Numbered from the stretch's first letter, positions 54,096-63,618 are shown. The stretch is 64,000 nt of DNA from Pseudaminobacter sp040049255 (GCF_040049255.1 NZ_JBDZDR010000002.1:124001-188000); one strand, 5' to 3'. The notes: generated by a model not told the origin, from the letters alone. Numbers and translations: made by a program.

Positions 54096-54332
54096 GCGTA
54101 TCGGTTCGGCGTTGCAGAGGCGCAGTTATGTCCGATGCAACCGCGATCGCAAGGAACCAATTTGCCTGGACCAGCGGATTTACGGAAATGTTGACCTGCG
54201 CCTGCGCCGTCCTTTTGCCCGCCTTCCAGCGTCACGACGGCCACCGCCGTTAGCTTTTTTGAAACGAGACGGACGCTATCGCTATCTTACGAATGAATCC
54301 GCCCCTGGCATTGCCTTTCCGGGATGTTTTTC

Positions 54333-54364
54333 GTTCTCGGAGAGAACCCGGCGGAGACTCCGCC
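54333..54364 (+). promoter_or_regulatory. two adjacent small hairpins in the leader of the chemoreceptor gene
   Basis: GTTCTC-GGA-GAGAAC (54333..54347) and GGCGGA-GAC-TCCGCC (54350..54364) are perfect palindromes separated by 2 nt, 27 nt before the start codon. They could be operator half-sites or leader hairpins that affect translation. The rest of the 295-nt divergent gap shows no gene and no convincing sigma-54 promoter. Confidence 0.4.
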
Positions 54365-54390
54365 AGGTGAAGTGGCAGGGGTAGAATTCG

Positions 54391-56622
54391 ATGTTTCCAA
54401 AGACGGCAACTGGCCGCAACATGTTTGCCATCGTGGCGACGGGGGTCCTTACTACCGTGGCCACGGCCGGGGTTCTGGTCTGGCTTGCGCATGGTGCGCT
54501 TGAAGAGCGCACCTTTTCCGAAATGACGAACATCGCCGAGGAAAGCGCAAGGCGCGTCGAGACCTATTTCAGCCGCGTTGAAGAACTGACGCATAATGCC
54601 AGGTCCAGCCTCTATGCCGCGAAGGACGGCGCGGTTCCGGACCGGGCGGCCACGAACCGCCTTTTCCAGCGCTGGATGCAGGACAACACCTTCGCTCTCG
54701 GGCTCAGCACCTGCTGGGAGCCCAACGCCTTCGACGGGAAAGACGTGCTGTATCGCAATGCGCCCGGGCACGACGACAGCGGCCGCTACATTCCCTATTT
54801 CGTAAGGGACAACGGCAAGGTCGGGCTGGAGGCCCTGGTCGACTATGACAAGCCGGGTGTCGGCGATTGGTACCTCGTCCCCAAAAAGACGGGGAAGGAA
54901 GTGCTCATGGAGCCCTACTCCTACACCATCGGCGGCAAGAACGTCGTGATGACGTCGTTCATGGTGCCCCTGCTTTTCAACGGTTCCTTCAAGGGCACGG
55001 TGGGAGTGGACATTGCCCTCGACAGCCTCGCCGATGACCTTTCCAAGATCAAGCCGCTGGGGCAAGGGTATGTAGCGCTCGTCACCGGCAACGGCGGTGT
55101 CGTCAGCTACCCCGAAGCGTCCATCCGCGGAAAGGCGCTGAAGGACTCGGGCCTTGATGCGGCTGCCTGGGGCGGTCTGATTGCAAATCCGGGCACGCCG
55201 GCAGATCTTGCCGAAACGACGGGCGAGGCCAGCATTGCCATCGCGGTTCCGGTGCGCCTGCTGCCCGACACCACATGGTACACCGTGGTTTCGGTGCCAA
55301 AATCGGTGCTTTTTGCGAGCCTGTCGTCGCTCGTCATCACGTCCATCGCCATTATCGCGGTCGCGGCAGGATTGATGACCGTGCTCGGCTTGCTGCTCGC
55401 CACGCGTTTCCGCAAGCGCCTCGACAAGGTCATGACCGCCACGGGTGGGATCGCTGCCGGCAACACCGACGTGGATCTTTCGGAGGCAGCGAAGCAGGAC
55501 GAGATCGGCGAGATGGCTCGCTCGCTGGCCATCCTGCGTGACGCGACTCTTGAAAAGAACCGGCTGGAAATGGAGGCGGAAGAAGCCCGAAACCGCAATG
55601 CGGAGGAGGAGCGACGCCGCGCGGCAGAGGCAGCCGAACGGGAGCGCCAGACCCGGTTCGCGGTCGACTCCCTGGCCGAAGCCCTGCAAAAGCTTGCCGA
55701 CGGCGACACCACCCATCGCATCGATGACCATTTTGCAGGTTCGCTCGATCAGGTCCGCCGTGATTTCAACTCTTCGGTCGAAAAGCTGCAGACCGCTTTG
55801 CTTTCGGTTGGGGAGAACGCACAGGCCATCCAGGCAGGTTCCAGTGAGATACGGTCGGCTTCCGACGATCTCTCCACGCGGACAGAGCAGCAGGCGGCAG
55901 CCGTCGAAGAAACCGCCGCGGCTGTCGAGGAAATCAGCTCGTCGCTGAGAGACACCACGAAGCGTGCCGAACAGGTCGGGGGCCTGGTTGAACGCACACG
56001 CGTAAGCGCCGAGAAGTCCGGCGAGGTGGTAAAGCGCGCCGTCACGGCCATGAGCGGCATCGAGAGTTCATCCAAGGAAATCTCGAATATCATCGGCGTG
56101 ATCGACGAGATCGCATTCCAGACGAACCTGCTTGCGCTGAACGCCGGCGTGGAAGCGGCGCGGGCCGGCGATGCCGGCAGAGGCTTTGCGGTCGTCGCCC
56201 AGGAGGTCCGGCAACTCGCCCAGCACTCGGCTACGGCCGCGCGAGAAATAAAGATGCTGATCACCAAGTCCGGCGAACAGGTCCACACAGGCGTCGGGCT
56301 GGTCAGCCAGACCGGTGCGGCGCTGCAGGAGATCGTCGAGCGGGTGCAGGAAATCGATCAGAACGTCGCAGCCATTGTGGCCGCCGCCCGCGAGCAGTCC
56401 AGTTCGCTGAACGAGATCAGCTCCGCCATCAATTCCATCGACCAGGGCACCCAGCGCAATGCTGCAATGGTTGAGGAGCAGACGGCGGCGAGCCACGCGC
56501 TGGCAAGCGAAGTGAGCGCATTGAACAATCTCCTGGCTCAATTCCGCATGGGCAACAGGCCCCTCGGCGCCGCGGCCGCTTATCACGGCGGAAAAGCCGG
56601 CTTGATGGCGAGAGCAGGGTGA
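54391..56622 (+). CDS. methyl-accepting chemotaxis protein with dCache sensor
   Basis: This 743-residue chemoreceptor has TM1 at ~11-33, a large periplasmic dCache_1-type sensor (~35-308), TM2 near 313-338, a HAMP domain directly after it, a charged coiled-coil (~395-430), a second HAMP-like segment (~435-490) and the MCP signalling domain with the hairpin tip IAFQTNLLALNAGVEAARAG. Sensor-pocket landmarks include DYDKPGVGDWYLVPKKTGK and FKGTVGVDIAL. There is no C-terminal CheR-binding pentapeptide. The ligand is not deducible. ATG 54391 has AGGGG upstream. Confidence 0.93.
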   Translation: MFPKTATGRNMFAIVATGVLTTVATAGVLVWLAHGALEERTFSEMTNIAEESARRVETYFSRVEELTHNARSSLYAAKDGAVPDRAATNRLFQRWMQDNTFALGLSTCWEPNAFDGKDVLYRNAPGHDDSGRYIPYFVRDNGKVGLEALVDYDKPGVGDWYLVPKKTGKEVLMEPYSYTIGGKNVVMTSFMVPLLFNGSFKGTVGVDIALDSLADDLSKIKPLGQGYVALVTGNGGVVSYPEASIRGKALKDSGLDAAAWGGLIANPGTPADLAETTGEASIAIAVPVRLLPDTTWYTVVSVPKSVLFASLSSLVITSIAIIAVAAGLMTVLGLLLATRFRKRLDKVMTATGGIAAGNTDVDLSEAAKQDEIGEMARSLAILRDATLEKNRLEMEAEEARNRNAEEERRRAAEAAERERQTRFAVDSLAEALQKLADGDTTHRIDDHFAGSLDQVRRDFNSSVEKLQTALLSVGENAQAIQAGSSEIRSASDDLSTRTEQQAAAVEETAAAVEEISSSLRDTTKRAEQVGGLVERTRVSAEKSGEVVKRAVTAMSGIESSSKEISNIIGVIDEIAFQTNLLALNAGVEAARAGDAGRGFAVVAQEVRQLAQHSATAAREIKMLITKSGEQVHTGVGLVSQTGAALQEIVERVQEIDQNVAAIVAAAREQSSSLNEISSAINSIDQGTQRNAAMVEEQTAASHALASEVSALNNLLAQFRMGNRPLGAAAAYHGGKAGLMARAG

Positions 56623-56727
56623 GATTGAACGAGCCTGGCGGTTTCCCGAATGGCAATCGCCAAACGCTCTTCTCGAGCGGCCCGGAGGTTGCTCGAGAAG
56701 AGGTTGCGGGCTTGAAGGAGCATCATC

Positions 56728-57564
56728 TTGGAACCAGCACTTGATCCGTCGATGCTGGGCGGCCCGGCAATCATTGCGCTGATCGCGGGCTTCGCGGCCA
56801 CCGGCGTCATTTCCGGCATCATCGCCGGCCTGCTCGGCGTCGGCGGCGGTATCGTCATCGTGCCGGTGCTGTTCTGGGTGCTGACGCTGTTCCAGTTCCC
56901 GCCGTCGATCACCAGCCATCTGGCGGTCGCCACCTCGCTGGCGATCATCATCCCGACCTCGATTTCCTCGATGCGGGCGCATGCCAAGCGCGGCAATGTC
57001 GACCGCGCGCTCTACAGCCTGTGGGCGCCGGCAGCGTTCGTTGGCGCGCTGATCGGCGGCGTCATGGCGAAGTTCATCCCCGGCGGCGGCTTGCGCCTGG
57101 TGTTCGGCGTCGTGGGCCTGCTGGTCGCCGTCAACATGGCGATCCCCCGGCACCTGGTGATTTCCGATCACCTGCCCAAGAGCGCCTGGGTCAACCGCGC
57201 CATCGCCACCGTCATCGGCTTCATCTCCTCGCTGATGGGCATCGGCGGCGGCACGCTGTCGGTGCCGACGCTGACCAGCCTGTCCTTCCCGGTCCACCGC
57301 GCGGTCGGCACGTCCGCCGCGCTCGGCCTGCTCATCGCCGTTCCGGGCGTGGCCGGCTTCATCTGGGCCGGGCTTGGCGTCGCGGGCCGGCCGCCGCTCA
57401 GCCTCGGCTTCGTCAGCCTGCCGGCGGTGCTGCTCATCGCGCCGATCAGCTACCTGATCGCGCCCTGGGGCGCCAAGGTCGCGCATGCGCTGAATGCGCG
57501 CTATCTGAAGCTGGCTTTCGCCTTCTTCCTGGCCATCACGTCCGCCAGAATGCTGCTCTCCTAG
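56728..57564 (+). CDS. TauE/SafE-family (sulfite exporter) membrane protein
   Basis: This 278-residue protein has about eight TM helices and the duplicated family motif GLLGVGGGIVIVP in the first half and SSLMGIGGGTLSVP in the second. The family exports sulfite, sulfoacetate or other organosulfur anions. The start is TTG 56728, with AAGGAG 8 nt upstream. Its stop shares CTAG with the convergent EamA gene. Confidence 0.88.
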   Translation: MEPALDPSMLGGPAIIALIAGFAATGVISGIIAGLLGVGGGIVIVPVLFWVLTLFQFPPSITSHLAVATSLAIIIPTSISSMRAHAKRGNVDRALYSLWAPAAFVGALIGGVMAKFIPGGGLRLVFGVVGLLVAVNMAIPRHLVISDHLPKSAWVNRAIATVIGFISSLMGIGGGTLSVPTLTSLSFPVHRAVGTSAALGLLIAVPGVAGFIWAGLGVAGRPPLSLGFVSLPAVLLIAPISYLIAPWGAKVAHALNARYLKLAFAFFLAITSARMLLS

Positions 57565-58487
57565 ACGAGATCTTCCCGCTTCTGCGACCTCGCGACGATG
57601 ACGATGCCGACGAGCGACACGGCCAGGCCGCACGCCATCGCCCATGACAGCGGTTCGTCGAACATCAGCCAGGCCCAGATCATCACAACCGGCGGGCTGA
57701 GATAGAGCACAGCCGTCACGCGTGCCGGAGACGACTTGCGAAGCGCCAGATAATAGAGGCTCCATGCGCCGAGCGTGGCGACGAAGACGAGCCACAGTAT
57801 GCCGCCGACGAAACCGGGCTCCAGGATCGGCAGAACTCCGCCCTCATGCCAGGCGAACACGGAAAAGATCGCGGCGGCCGACAGGCACTGGATGCACAGG
57901 CTTTGATGCACGGGCATGAAATTCGTCGGGCTGCGTTTCTGCAGCAAGGTTGCCATTGCCAGGGACAGCGTACCGAGAACTGGCAAGCCGTAAGCCCACA
58001 GCGGCACGTCGCCCATTTTCAACGACCAGCCGGAGGCGATCAGGACACCTGCCAAACCTATGAACGAGCCGATCCACTGGCGCCCGGTGAGCGCCTGCCC
58101 GAGAACCGGCCAGGACAGCACCGCAACCATCAGGGGCAGCATGTCGGTGATAAGGGCAACAAGGCCCGTCGGCACGCCATGGGAGATCGCAAGCGCGAAT
58201 GCGCCCAGATAGGCGGACATTGCCAGAGCGCCGAACAGGACCTGCGGGGCAACGTCCTTCCATCGCAGGCTGGGGCCGAATGCCAGCGCAAATGGCAACA
58301 GCACTAGCCCGGAAACCAGGCTGCGCCAGAGTAGGATCAGGAAGATCGGCGCGTGGTCGCTCGCAAAGCGTATGCCGATAAAGCCGGCGCTCCAGCAGGC
58401 CACCAAAGCCGCTTCCAGCAGAACCAGGACGACAAGCCCGGCAACCCCGCTCTTGGGCCGGTACGGGACAGCTACGGCGTCGGTCAT
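57561..58487 (-). CDS. EamA/DMT-family exporter
   Basis: This 308-residue protein has ten predicted TM helices in two EamA repeats (ACWSAGFIGIRFASDHAP opens the first; AYGLPVLGTLSLAMATLL the second). Family members export amino acids or metabolites. It is translationally coupled to the upstream TetR gene (4-nt overlap), so it is probably the target of that regulator. Confidence 0.87.
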   Translation of the reverse strand: MTDAVAVPYRPKSGVAGLVVLVLLEAALVACWSAGFIGIRFASDHAPIFLILLWRSLVSGLVLLPFALAFGPSLRWKDVAPQVLFGALAMSAYLGAFALAISHGVPTGLVALITDMLPLMVAVLSWPVLGQALTGRQWIGSFIGLAGVLIASGWSLKMGDVPLWAYGLPVLGTLSLAMATLLQKRSPTNFMPVHQSLCIQCLSAAAIFSVFAWHEGGVLPILEPGFVGGILWLVFVATLGAWSLYYLALRKSSPARVTAVLYLSPPVVMIWAWLMFDEPLSWAMACGLAVSLVGIVIVARSQKREDLV

Positions 58488-59071
58488 TGGGCCTGGCTTT
58501 CGAACTGGTCCAGCATGGAAATCGCGATTTTGCGCGCGGACTTCAGCCGCCCGTCGTGTCCATCGAGCCCTGCGCGAGACATGGCACCTTCGAGAAGAAA
58601 CGAGAGGTGCTCGGCAATCTCATCGATCGCGGCATTGGCGGGCTGCATGTCTCGGAGGTGTTCCTTGAACAGCTCCTCTGCCTCGTCCTTCTGGGCCGCG
58701 ACGGTTGCCCGGCCCGGGTCGCCAATCGGAAGCTCGGCGGCCGCATTGAGCAGCCCGCATCCGCGAAACCCCCACTCATAGGCACAGGCAGCATGGTCCA
58801 CGTAGGAATCGAACACGGCAAGGACGCGCTCTTTAGGCGTCGACGCCGTTTTCAGCCGCGCCTCGAGAAGTTCGTGCCACTCCCTGCGCCGGCCTTCCAG
58901 ATAGGCATGCACCAGGTCGGCCTTGGATGCGAAATTGTTGTAGAGGCTCATCTTCGCAACGCCTGCGTGAGCCGTAATCGCATCGATCCCGGTCGCCCCG
59001 ACGCCATCGCGGTAGAACAGTTCGGCCGCGGTATTCAGCAGTCGCTGCCGCGCTGGGATCTTGTCGGTCAC
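58484..59071 (-). CDS. TetR/AcrR-family regulator of the adjacent exporter
   Basis: This 195-residue regulator has an HTH at ~20-55 (IDAITAHAGVAKMSLYNNFA). The GTG start at 59071 is preferred because GGAGG lies 6 nt upstream; the frame also opens at 59152, without a ribosome binding site. It overlaps the EamA exporter gene and likely represses it until an effector binds. Confidence 0.85.
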   Translation of the reverse strand: MTDKIPARQRLLNTAAELFYRDGVGATGIDAITAHAGVAKMSLYNNFASKADLVHAYLEGRRREWHELLEARLKTASTPKERVLAVFDSYVDHAACAYEWGFRGCGLLNAAAELPIGDPGRATVAAQKDEAEELFKEHLRDMQPANAAIDEIAEHLSFLLEGAMSRAGLDGHDGRLKSARKIAISMLDQFESQAQ

Positions 59072-59257
59072 GGTCGGCCTCCAGAACAGATAGGCCGATC
59101 TACCTAGTTCAGGGATGCAACGCTGGCAGGCCTGCGACTGCTCCTGCCGCAATCAGGACTAGGAACTCATCGCCCCCACGCCTACTGCTTCGACGCAAGG
59201 GTCGGTGGACGAGGCGATAGACGACGGTGCGACCGCGCGGCAATCAATATCGGAAGG

Positions 59258-59280
59258 AAAATTCAGCCTAACGGCTTGAA
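59258..59280 (-). terminator. intrinsic terminator of tRNA-Thr
   Basis: On the minus strand TTCAAGCC-GTTA-GGCTGAA (one bulged A) is followed directly by TTTT, 6 nt after the tRNA CCA end. The stem is moderate (7 bp) but the position and U tract suit a tRNA terminator. Confidence 0.6.
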
Positions 59281-59285
59281 GTTGC

Positions 59286-59361
59286 TGGTGCCGCTTGCGT
59301 GACTCGAACACGCGACCCCATCATTACGAATGATGTGCTCTACCAACTGAGCTAAAGCGGC
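59286..59361 (-). tRNA. tRNA-Thr(CGU)
   Basis: The minus strand reads as a 76-nt cloverleaf with acceptor GCCGCTT pairing AAGCGGC, D-loop AGTTGGTAGAGC, anticodon loop TTCGTAA (anticodon CGT), T-arm GCGTG-TTCGAGT-CACGC, discriminator A and an encoded CCA. The isoacceptor reads ACG codons. No integrase or repeated 3' end is found nearby. Confidence 0.97.
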
Positions 59362-59861
59362 TCCGGCTTTCGCACCGCGGCGCGAAACGGTGAGCGGGTG
59401 ATAGCCGCATTGCGCGGCAAATTCAAGCGGCCATCGCACGGATTTATTCGGATCGTCATCTGCGTGCCTTGGCGCAATGTTTACAGCCGGTGACCGTGCC
59501 CGACGCGGCCGGTCAGGCGGGCAGCCAAGGTGTCATGGGCGTTGCAGCAGATACGATTCGCTCGCCGCTGCGATGCCGGGCGTCGCGGCTATGGGCGCCG
59601 TCAAATCTGCCGGGCAGGCGCAAGCCGCCGCGGGGGGGAATCGTCGCATGGGGGCGGGGCAAGGCGCGGCCAAGCAGCCGCCGCAGCGAGGGCGGTGCAA
59701 CGAGACCAGTGCGGGGCACCCGCACAATCCCGCCATTTTCCCCCGGATAATGTCGCCTCCGGCGAGGCCCTCGGCCGTAATTGGTCACGCCGGGCGTTGC
59801 CTGACGGCCCGGCTGCGTCTAACCATCGTCAAAAGTTTGAGCCGCAACATGGGGAAACGGT
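59362..59861. other. 500-nt intergenic region upstream of the unrecognised membrane protein
   Basis: It contains the promoter of the tRNA-Thr gene on the minus strand side. Open frames across 59470-59980 on both strands are Arg/Gly-rich, lack ribosome binding sites and conflict with each other, so I do not call any as a gene. Confidence 0.4.
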
Positions 59862-60890
59862 TTGGAGCCGATCGAAAAGGCGATACGCAACGCCTTCGAA
59901 AAGGGAAACGCCAGTGACCAGGCCTTTCGCGAGAAGGTCTATCGCTCGGCGTTCGCCGCGCTCGACCGCGCGCTGAAGGCGAATCCTGGCCTCACGGTCG
60001 AGGTTGCCATCAAGCGCCGCAAGGCCCTGCAGGCCAAGATCGCCGAGATCGAATCGGAATTCGTGGCGGGCGGCGCTGCAATCGATCCGGCATCTTCGGA
60101 AGTCGCCCCGAGCCTCGACGACGTGCGGCCCGGCGGTGGCGATGCTGCCTTCACCGCTCCCGACATCGCCGGCGAGCGCCGCCAGAATGCAGGCCGCGGC
60201 AAGACCAGGCGCGCAGACGCAGCGGCTGCGAAAGCCGAGCGCGGCGGGCGCCGTGCGCGGCGTTCCCGCTCCCCGCTTCTTCGCCTGCTGGTAAGCATGG
60301 CGCTGCTGGCCGCCATCGGCCTTGCAGGCTGGGGCGCGCTTCGGTCGGGGATATGGAAGATGCCGACGAGGGACGACATCGCGCAGATCGGCAAGAGCCT
60401 CGCGCCGACAAACGAGGGCGCGCCGGCTCTGTCGGGCCAGGCCGACCCCAACCGCGCCTGGATTGAAGTGTTCTCGCCCGCCGACCCCACCGGCGTGACG
60501 GCGCCGGCAGGCACCTCGGCCGAGGTGATGCAGGATGGCTCGGGCAGCTTCCTGCGCATGCGCTCCGGCGGTTCGGATGCCGCCATCCTGTTCGACGTGG
60601 GGCAGGGCGTTCTGGAGCGGCTCGCCGGCAAGCAGGCCATCTTCGACATCGTCGCCCGCGGCGCCGATGGCAAGCAGACGCAGATGTCGGTGGACTGCAA
60701 CTTCGGCGAACTGGGCGACTGCGGCCGCAAGCGCTATGCGGTCAGCCAGGACCGTGGCGACTACCTGTTCGAGCTTGACTTCCGCTCCATCGATCCAGGC
60801 TCCGGCGGCACCATCGCCGTCAACACGGATGTTGGCGGCCAGGGCAAGTCGGTGGACATCTACGAGATCAGGGTTTCGGTGTCGCAATAG
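59862..60890 (+). CDS. unrecognised bitopic membrane protein
   Basis: This 342-residue protein is not one I recognise. It has a helical N-terminal region (~1-70; EKAIRNAFEKGNASDQAFREKVYRSAF), a low-complexity Arg/Ala/Gly stretch (~100-138), one TM helix at ~140-162 (LLRLLVSMALLAAIGLAGWGA) and a C-terminal, presumably periplasmic, beta-rich domain (~200-342; DPNRAWIEVFSPADP, then two cysteines CNFGELGDC that may form a disulfide). The start is TTG 59862, preceded by GGGGAAACGG. It converges on the ligase gene. The orientation suggests a cytoplasmic helical head with an external carbohydrate- or lectin-like beta domain, which is a guess from composition. Confidence 0.75.
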   Translation: MEPIEKAIRNAFEKGNASDQAFREKVYRSAFAALDRALKANPGLTVEVAIKRRKALQAKIAEIESEFVAGGAAIDPASSEVAPSLDDVRPGGGDAAFTAPDIAGERRQNAGRGKTRRADAAAAKAERGGRRARRSRSPLLRLLVSMALLAAIGLAGWGALRSGIWKMPTRDDIAQIGKSLAPTNEGAPALSGQADPNRAWIEVFSPADPTGVTAPAGTSAEVMQDGSGSFLRMRSGGSDAAILFDVGQGVLERLAGKQAIFDIVARGADGKQTQMSVDCNFGELGDCGRKRYAVSQDRGDYLFELDFRSIDPGSGGTIAVNTDVGGQGKSVDIYEIRVSVSQ

Positions 60891-60907
60891 CCTCGGGTGT
60901 AGCCGGC

Positions 60908-62509
60908 TCAGTCCAGCAGCGCCTGCAGCGTTTCGATGCGGTCGGCCTCGGCGGCCGGCTTGTCCCAGCGCAGGCGCGAAATGCGCGGGAAGCGCATGGC
61001 CACCCCCGACTTGTGCCGCGTCGAGCGGTTCAGCCCCTCGAAGGCTATCTCCAGCACCAGCCCGTGGTCGCGGTCGGCGCGCACCGAACGCACCGGCCCG
61101 AATCGCTCGACCGTGTTGTCGCGCACGAACTTGTCGATCTGGCGCAGCTCCTCGTCGGTGAAGCCGAAATAGGCCTTGCCCACCGGCACCAGCTCTTCCG
61201 CGCCGTCCGGACCGGCCCACACGCCGAATGTGTAGTCGGAATAAAAGCTGGAGCGCTTGCCGTGGCCGCGCTGCGCATACATCAGCACCGCATCCACGGT
61301 GAAGGGGTCGCGCTTCCACTTGAACCAAGGGCCTTTCGGCCGGCCGGCGAGATAGGCCGAGTCGCGGCGCTTCAGCATCACGCCCTCGATCACCGGATGC
61401 GGCGGGTTGCTGCGCATTTCCTCCAGCTCATCCCAGCTGTAAAACAGCGCCAGCGGCGAAAGGTCGAAGCGATCGGGGTCGAGCCGGCGCACGAAGTTTT
61501 CCAGCCGGCCGCGACGCTCCAGAAAGGGCAGGGCGCGCACGTCTTCCGCGCCTTCCTGCAACAGGTCGTAGCAACGCACGAACACCGGATAGCGCTCGCG
61601 CATCTTCGCCGACACCGTCTTGCGGTTCAGCCGCTGCTGCAGGTCGGAGAAGGTTCCGGTTTCGCGCTGCGGGTCGCCCACCAAGAGCTCGCCATCCAAC
61701 ACGCCCTCGAAGCGCATCGCCTCGACAAGATCGGGGAAGGCCGGCGAGATGTCGTCGCCGGTGCGCGAATAGAGCCGGCGGATGCTGCCTTCCGAAACCG
61801 CCTGCACGCGGATGCCGTCCCATTTCCATTCGGCGGCATAGTCGGCCGGATCGAGCCGCTCCAGATCGCCGTCGCCGATCGGATTGGCCAGCATGACCGG
61901 GCGGAACAGCGCCTTGGCAGCTTTTTCCGGCTTCGGGCCTTTGCCCTCCAGCCAAGCGAACAGATCGGTGTAGGGCGGCCTCAGCCCGTGCCACAGCTCC
62001 TCGATCTCGGTCACGTCGACGCCGCCCAGGTCGGCCAGCGCCTGTTTGGCTAGCCTCGCCGAAACGCCGATGCGCAAGCCGCCGGTCACCAGCTTGATGA
62101 TGGCGTAGCGCGCCGAAATGTCGGCGCGGTCGAGCAGGCGTGCCAGCACGCGCGGCCCGTCGGAACGGCTCGCCGCCTGCAGCGCGCCCACCACGTCCGC
62201 CAGCGTGGGGCGAGCGTTGGCGGCGTGGTGCGCCGGCGGCTCCGGCCACACCAGCGACACGGTCTCGGCGAGGTCGCCGACATAGTCGTATGAATAGCCG
62301 AACAGCACCGGGTCCAAGCGCTCGGTCACCAGCGTGCGCAGCATCGCCGGCTTCACGGCCGCGATCGACAGGTCGCCGGTGATGGCCGCCAGCGCCAGCC
62401 CACGGTCGGGGTCTTCGATCGCGCGGAAATAGTCGGTCAGCAGGGTAAGCTTGCCGTTGCGCGAGGGCGTCAGCACCAGGCGGTCGAGCAGTTCGGCGAA
62501 GCGGTGCAT
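60908..62509 (-). CDS. ATP-dependent DNA ligase (ligase-associated DNA repair system)
   Basis: This 533-residue ligase has an N-terminal DNA-binding domain (~1-200), the nucleotidyltransferase core with the adenylated lysine K229 in AAEWKWDGIRVQ, motif III-like FSDLQQRLNRK, motif IV EGVMLKRRDSAY, motif V GPWFKWKRD, and a C-terminal OB fold ending at RISRLRWDKPAAEADR. ATG 62509 shares a base with the exonuclease stop (TGATG), so the two are coupled. In many bacteria this pair is accompanied by a DEXH helicase and the PdeM phosphoesterase; neither is adjacent here. Confidence 0.92.
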   Translation of the reverse strand: MHRFAELLDRLVLTPSRNGKLTLLTDYFRAIEDPDRGLALAAITGDLSIAAVKPAMLRTLVTERLDPVLFGYSYDYVGDLAETVSLVWPEPPAHHAANARPTLADVVGALQAASRSDGPRVLARLLDRADISARYAIIKLVTGGLRIGVSARLAKQALADLGGVDVTEIEELWHGLRPPYTDLFAWLEGKGPKPEKAAKALFRPVMLANPIGDGDLERLDPADYAAEWKWDGIRVQAVSEGSIRRLYSRTGDDISPAFPDLVEAMRFEGVLDGELLVGDPQRETGTFSDLQQRLNRKTVSAKMRERYPVFVRCYDLLQEGAEDVRALPFLERRGRLENFVRRLDPDRFDLSPLALFYSWDELEEMRSNPPHPVIEGVMLKRRDSAYLAGRPKGPWFKWKRDPFTVDAVLMYAQRGHGKRSSFYSDYTFGVWAGPDGAEELVPVGKAYFGFTDEELRQIDKFVRDNTVERFGPVRSVRADRDHGLVLEIAFEGLNRSTRHKSGVAMRFPRISRLRWDKPAAEADRIETLQALLD

Positions 62510-63519
62510 CAATCCCCCTCGTCCTCGTAGCCCACCAGATGCAGCGGCTTTGCCTTGATGCCGCCAAGTTCGCACCAGCGCACCAGCGCTTCCTCACGGC
62601 CATGCGTCACCCACACCTCGCCGGCGCCGGTTTCGGTAATGGTCGCGGTCAGCTCGTCCCAGTCGGAATGGTCGGAGATGATCAGCGGCAGCTCCACGCC
62701 GCGCTGTTTGGCGCGCTGGCGAATGCGCATCCAGCCCGACGCGAAACACGATACGGGGTCGGGAAAGCGCCGCGACCAGCGATCCGAAAAGGCGGCGGGC
62801 GGGCCGACCACGATCTCGCCGGCGAAGTCTTGTCTTTCGCCGCCCTCCACCGTCGCCGGCTGCAGGTCGCCCAGCTCCACGCCCCGGCTTTCGTAATAGT
62901 CGCACAGCTTGGCCAGCGCGCCGTGGATGTAGATGGTGCGCTCATAGCCTGCCTGGCGCAGCAGCTTGATCACGCGCTGCGCCTTGCCCAGCGCATAGGC
63001 GCCGACCATGTGCGTGCGCTCCGGAAACTGCTCGACCGATCTTATCAGCCGCGCGATCTCATCGGCATCGGGAGGATGGCGGAACACCGGCAGGCCGAAG
63101 GTCGCCTCGGTGATGAACACGTCGCAGCGGATCGGAGTGAAGGGTGCGCAGGTTGGGTCCGGCTGGCGCTTGTAGTCGCCGGAGGCCACGATGCGCATGC
63201 CGCCATGCTCCACGCAGATCTGGGCCGAGCCCAGCACATGACCGGCCGGCTGGAACGTCACCTTGACGCCGTTCAGTGAAATCGTTTCGCCCGGTCTGGC
63301 TGCCTGCGTCGTGCCGGCAAAGCCCGGCCCGCAGCGCAGTTCCATGATGTCCAGCGTCTCGCACGTCGCCAGCACGGCGCCATGGCCAGCACGCGCGTGG
63401 TCGGAATGGCCGTGGGTGATCAGCGCGCGCGCCACCGGCCGCACGGGGTCGATGTGGAAATCGCCGGGTGGGCAATAGAGTCCTTCCGGGCGGGAGCAGA
63501 GGAGGTCGCTGGCGCGCAT
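62509..63519 (-). CDS. ligase-associated metallo-beta-lactamase-fold DNA exonuclease
   Basis: This 336-residue SNM1/CPSF-type nuclease has the metal motif THGHSDHARAGH, the second histidine in PAGHVLGSAQ, the aspartate in VASGDYKRQPD, and later YALGKAQR and SDHSDWDEL. It trims DNA ends in partnership with the ATP-dependent ligase downstream, to which it is translationally coupled. It is divergent from the last gene of the window, with 99 nt between. Confidence 0.9.
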   Translation of the reverse strand: MRASDLLCSRPEGLYCPPGDFHIDPVRPVARALITHGHSDHARAGHGAVLATCETLDIMELRCGPGFAGTTQAARPGETISLNGVKVTFQPAGHVLGSAQICVEHGGMRIVASGDYKRQPDPTCAPFTPIRCDVFITEATFGLPVFRHPPDADEIARLIRSVEQFPERTHMVGAYALGKAQRVIKLLRQAGYERTIYIHGALAKLCDYYESRGVELGDLQPATVEGGERQDFAGEIVVGPPAAFSDRWSRRFPDPVSCFASGWMRIRQRAKQRGVELPLIISDHSDWDELTATITETGAGEVWVTHGREEALVRWCELGGIKAKPLHLVGYEDEGD

Positions 63520-63618
63520 GCTCTCAAGATAGGTATTTGTGCGGCTCCGAAAAGCCTGATAAAAATCGCGCCGCTTCGGGCGCCCGCCCGGGCTCCCATC
63601 TTATAGGTCCTACGCTGC

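Noticed and set aside
54301..54390. Sigma-54 promoter before the chemoreceptor
   Set aside because: A TGGCA at 54306 lacks GC at the required -12 spacing.
59286..59361. tRNA-Thr as an integration (att) site for a genomic island
   Set aside because: No integrase gene nearby and no repeat of the tRNA 3' end found in the flanking sequence.
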